A stretch of DNA of 37,653 nucleotides from positions 1 to 37,653 of the forward strand of contig JAAWJJ010000036.1 of the NCBI GenBank assembly GCA_022796875.1, given 5' to 3'. The position numbers and the translations under genes are program-made. The notes below the pieces were generated by a model that saw only the letters and a program-made list of their open reading frames with translations, ran no database searches and was not told the DNA's origin. The DNA comes from Eubacterium sp. (GTDB lineage Bacteria > Bacillota > Clostridia > Lachnospirales > Lachnospiraceae). Shown here piece by piece: positions 37,489 through 37,653 of this stretch; the first letter of the stretch is position 1, and the number at the start of each line of letters is the position of its first letter.

Positions 37489-37653
37489 CTATTTCTCTTT
37501 CATAGCTTCAACAACTGAAACAATAAGTTCGGAAGTTTTTTCAATAAGGTTGTCAATGTCTTTAACGGTAGCTGGTTCAGTTGTGGCAGTGTGCTCTAAA
37601 AATGAGGATATGTCCAAGGAATCAAACTGAAAAGTAACGATGTTGTTTTTGTA
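37489..37653 (-). CDS. partial unknown protein entering from the right edge
   Basis: An open minus-strand frame of 54 codons runs in from the window edge and stops at TAG (37489-37491). The visible end reads YKNNIVTFQFDSLDISSFLE, then DIDNLIEKTSELIVSVVEAM and KEK. A proper terminator follows it. Another leftward gene here shows that transcription of this arm is mixed. No family is recognised. Confidence 0.55.
   Translation of the reverse strand, partial: YKNNIVTFQFDSLDISSFLEHTATTEPATVKDIDNLIEKTSELIVSVVEAMKEK

Larger units (their letters stand above)
30966..37653. mobile_element. left part of a prophage-like integrated element in miaB
   Basis: From the miaB break onward the DNA carries a large serine recombinase, an AT-rich cargo protein, a lipoprotein, an XRE repressor with a divergent multi-operator promoter region, and several short, tightly packed early genes. 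The order recombinase - lipoprotein - repressor - small genes is that of lysogeny modules of Firmicutes phages. No structural phage, conjugation or replication gene is visible, so a phage, satellite or ICE cannot be told apart. The right end is outside the window. Confidence 0.75.

Noticed and set aside
30966..37653. calling the element an ICE or naming a phage family
   Set aside because: No conjugation, replication, portal, terminase or capsid gene is inside the window, so the type cannot be decided.

Overview
The window reads as a chromosome segment of a strictly anaerobic Clostridia bacterium, most likely a Lachnospiraceae-type gut organism. The grounds are a complete rnfCDGEAB operon in clostridial order, an electron-bifurcating lactate dehydrogenase set (etfB, ferredoxin-fused etfA, FAD dehydrogenase), a sensory-type [FeFe]-hydrogenase locus, strong AGGAGG-type ribosome binding sites, and several TTG/GTG starts. 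The genus is inferred from gene content and has not been tested by any search.

Layout. (1) 1-1520: a YprB-like DEDD nuclease on the minus strand, with a 29-bp tandem repeat in its leader. (2) 1618-6708: the Rnf complex, followed by a hairpin and a 134-bp element with perfect 27-bp inverted ends. (3) 7071-11492: a FadR-family regulator and the lactate dehydrogenase operon. Two GGTCTGACC palindromes sit on the operon promoter. Lactate oxidation by this enzyme consumes reduced ferredoxin, and an Rnf complex running in reverse can supply it, so regions 2 and 3 form one bioenergetic unit. (4) 11575-13097: a TatD-linked radical SAM protein and a pyridoxamine kinase, both minus strand. (5) 13426-23719: a plus-strand accessory catabolic island. 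It holds an SLC13-type permease, a truncated flavoprotein fused to a ferredoxin, a PucR regulator, two tandem Old-Yellow-Enzyme/dienoyl-CoA-reductase-like Fe-S flavoenzymes, an MFS permease and a phloretin/diacetylphloroglucinol hydrolase-like C-C hydrolase. This is the best candidate for an undescribed system: uptake, reduction and C-C cleavage of a polyphenol or similar diketone. (6) 23903-26427: proB, a DUF896 gene and proA. (7) 26440-30342: a redox/H2-sensing-like module of PHP, DRTGG, HydS-like hydrogenase, RsbW-like ATPase and DRTGG, with a divergent HATPase. (8) 30360-30679: a decayed toxin-antitoxin pair.

(9) 30795-37653: miaB is cut after its first 57 or so codons by an integrated element. 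The element starts with a large serine recombinase and continues past the window end. Its left arm looks like a phage lysogeny module: recombinase, unknown cargo protein, lipoprotein, XRE repressor, a divergent promoter region with four TTGGTT-N4-AACCAA-type operators, and small early genes preceded by a repeated leader.

A recurring oddity is short imperfect tandem repeats in intergenic gaps (units of about 15, 17, 20, 22, 29 and 38 bp). In two cases the first copy is the 3' end of the upstream gene, including its stop codon. No tRNA, rRNA, CRISPR array or intact insertion sequence was seen.
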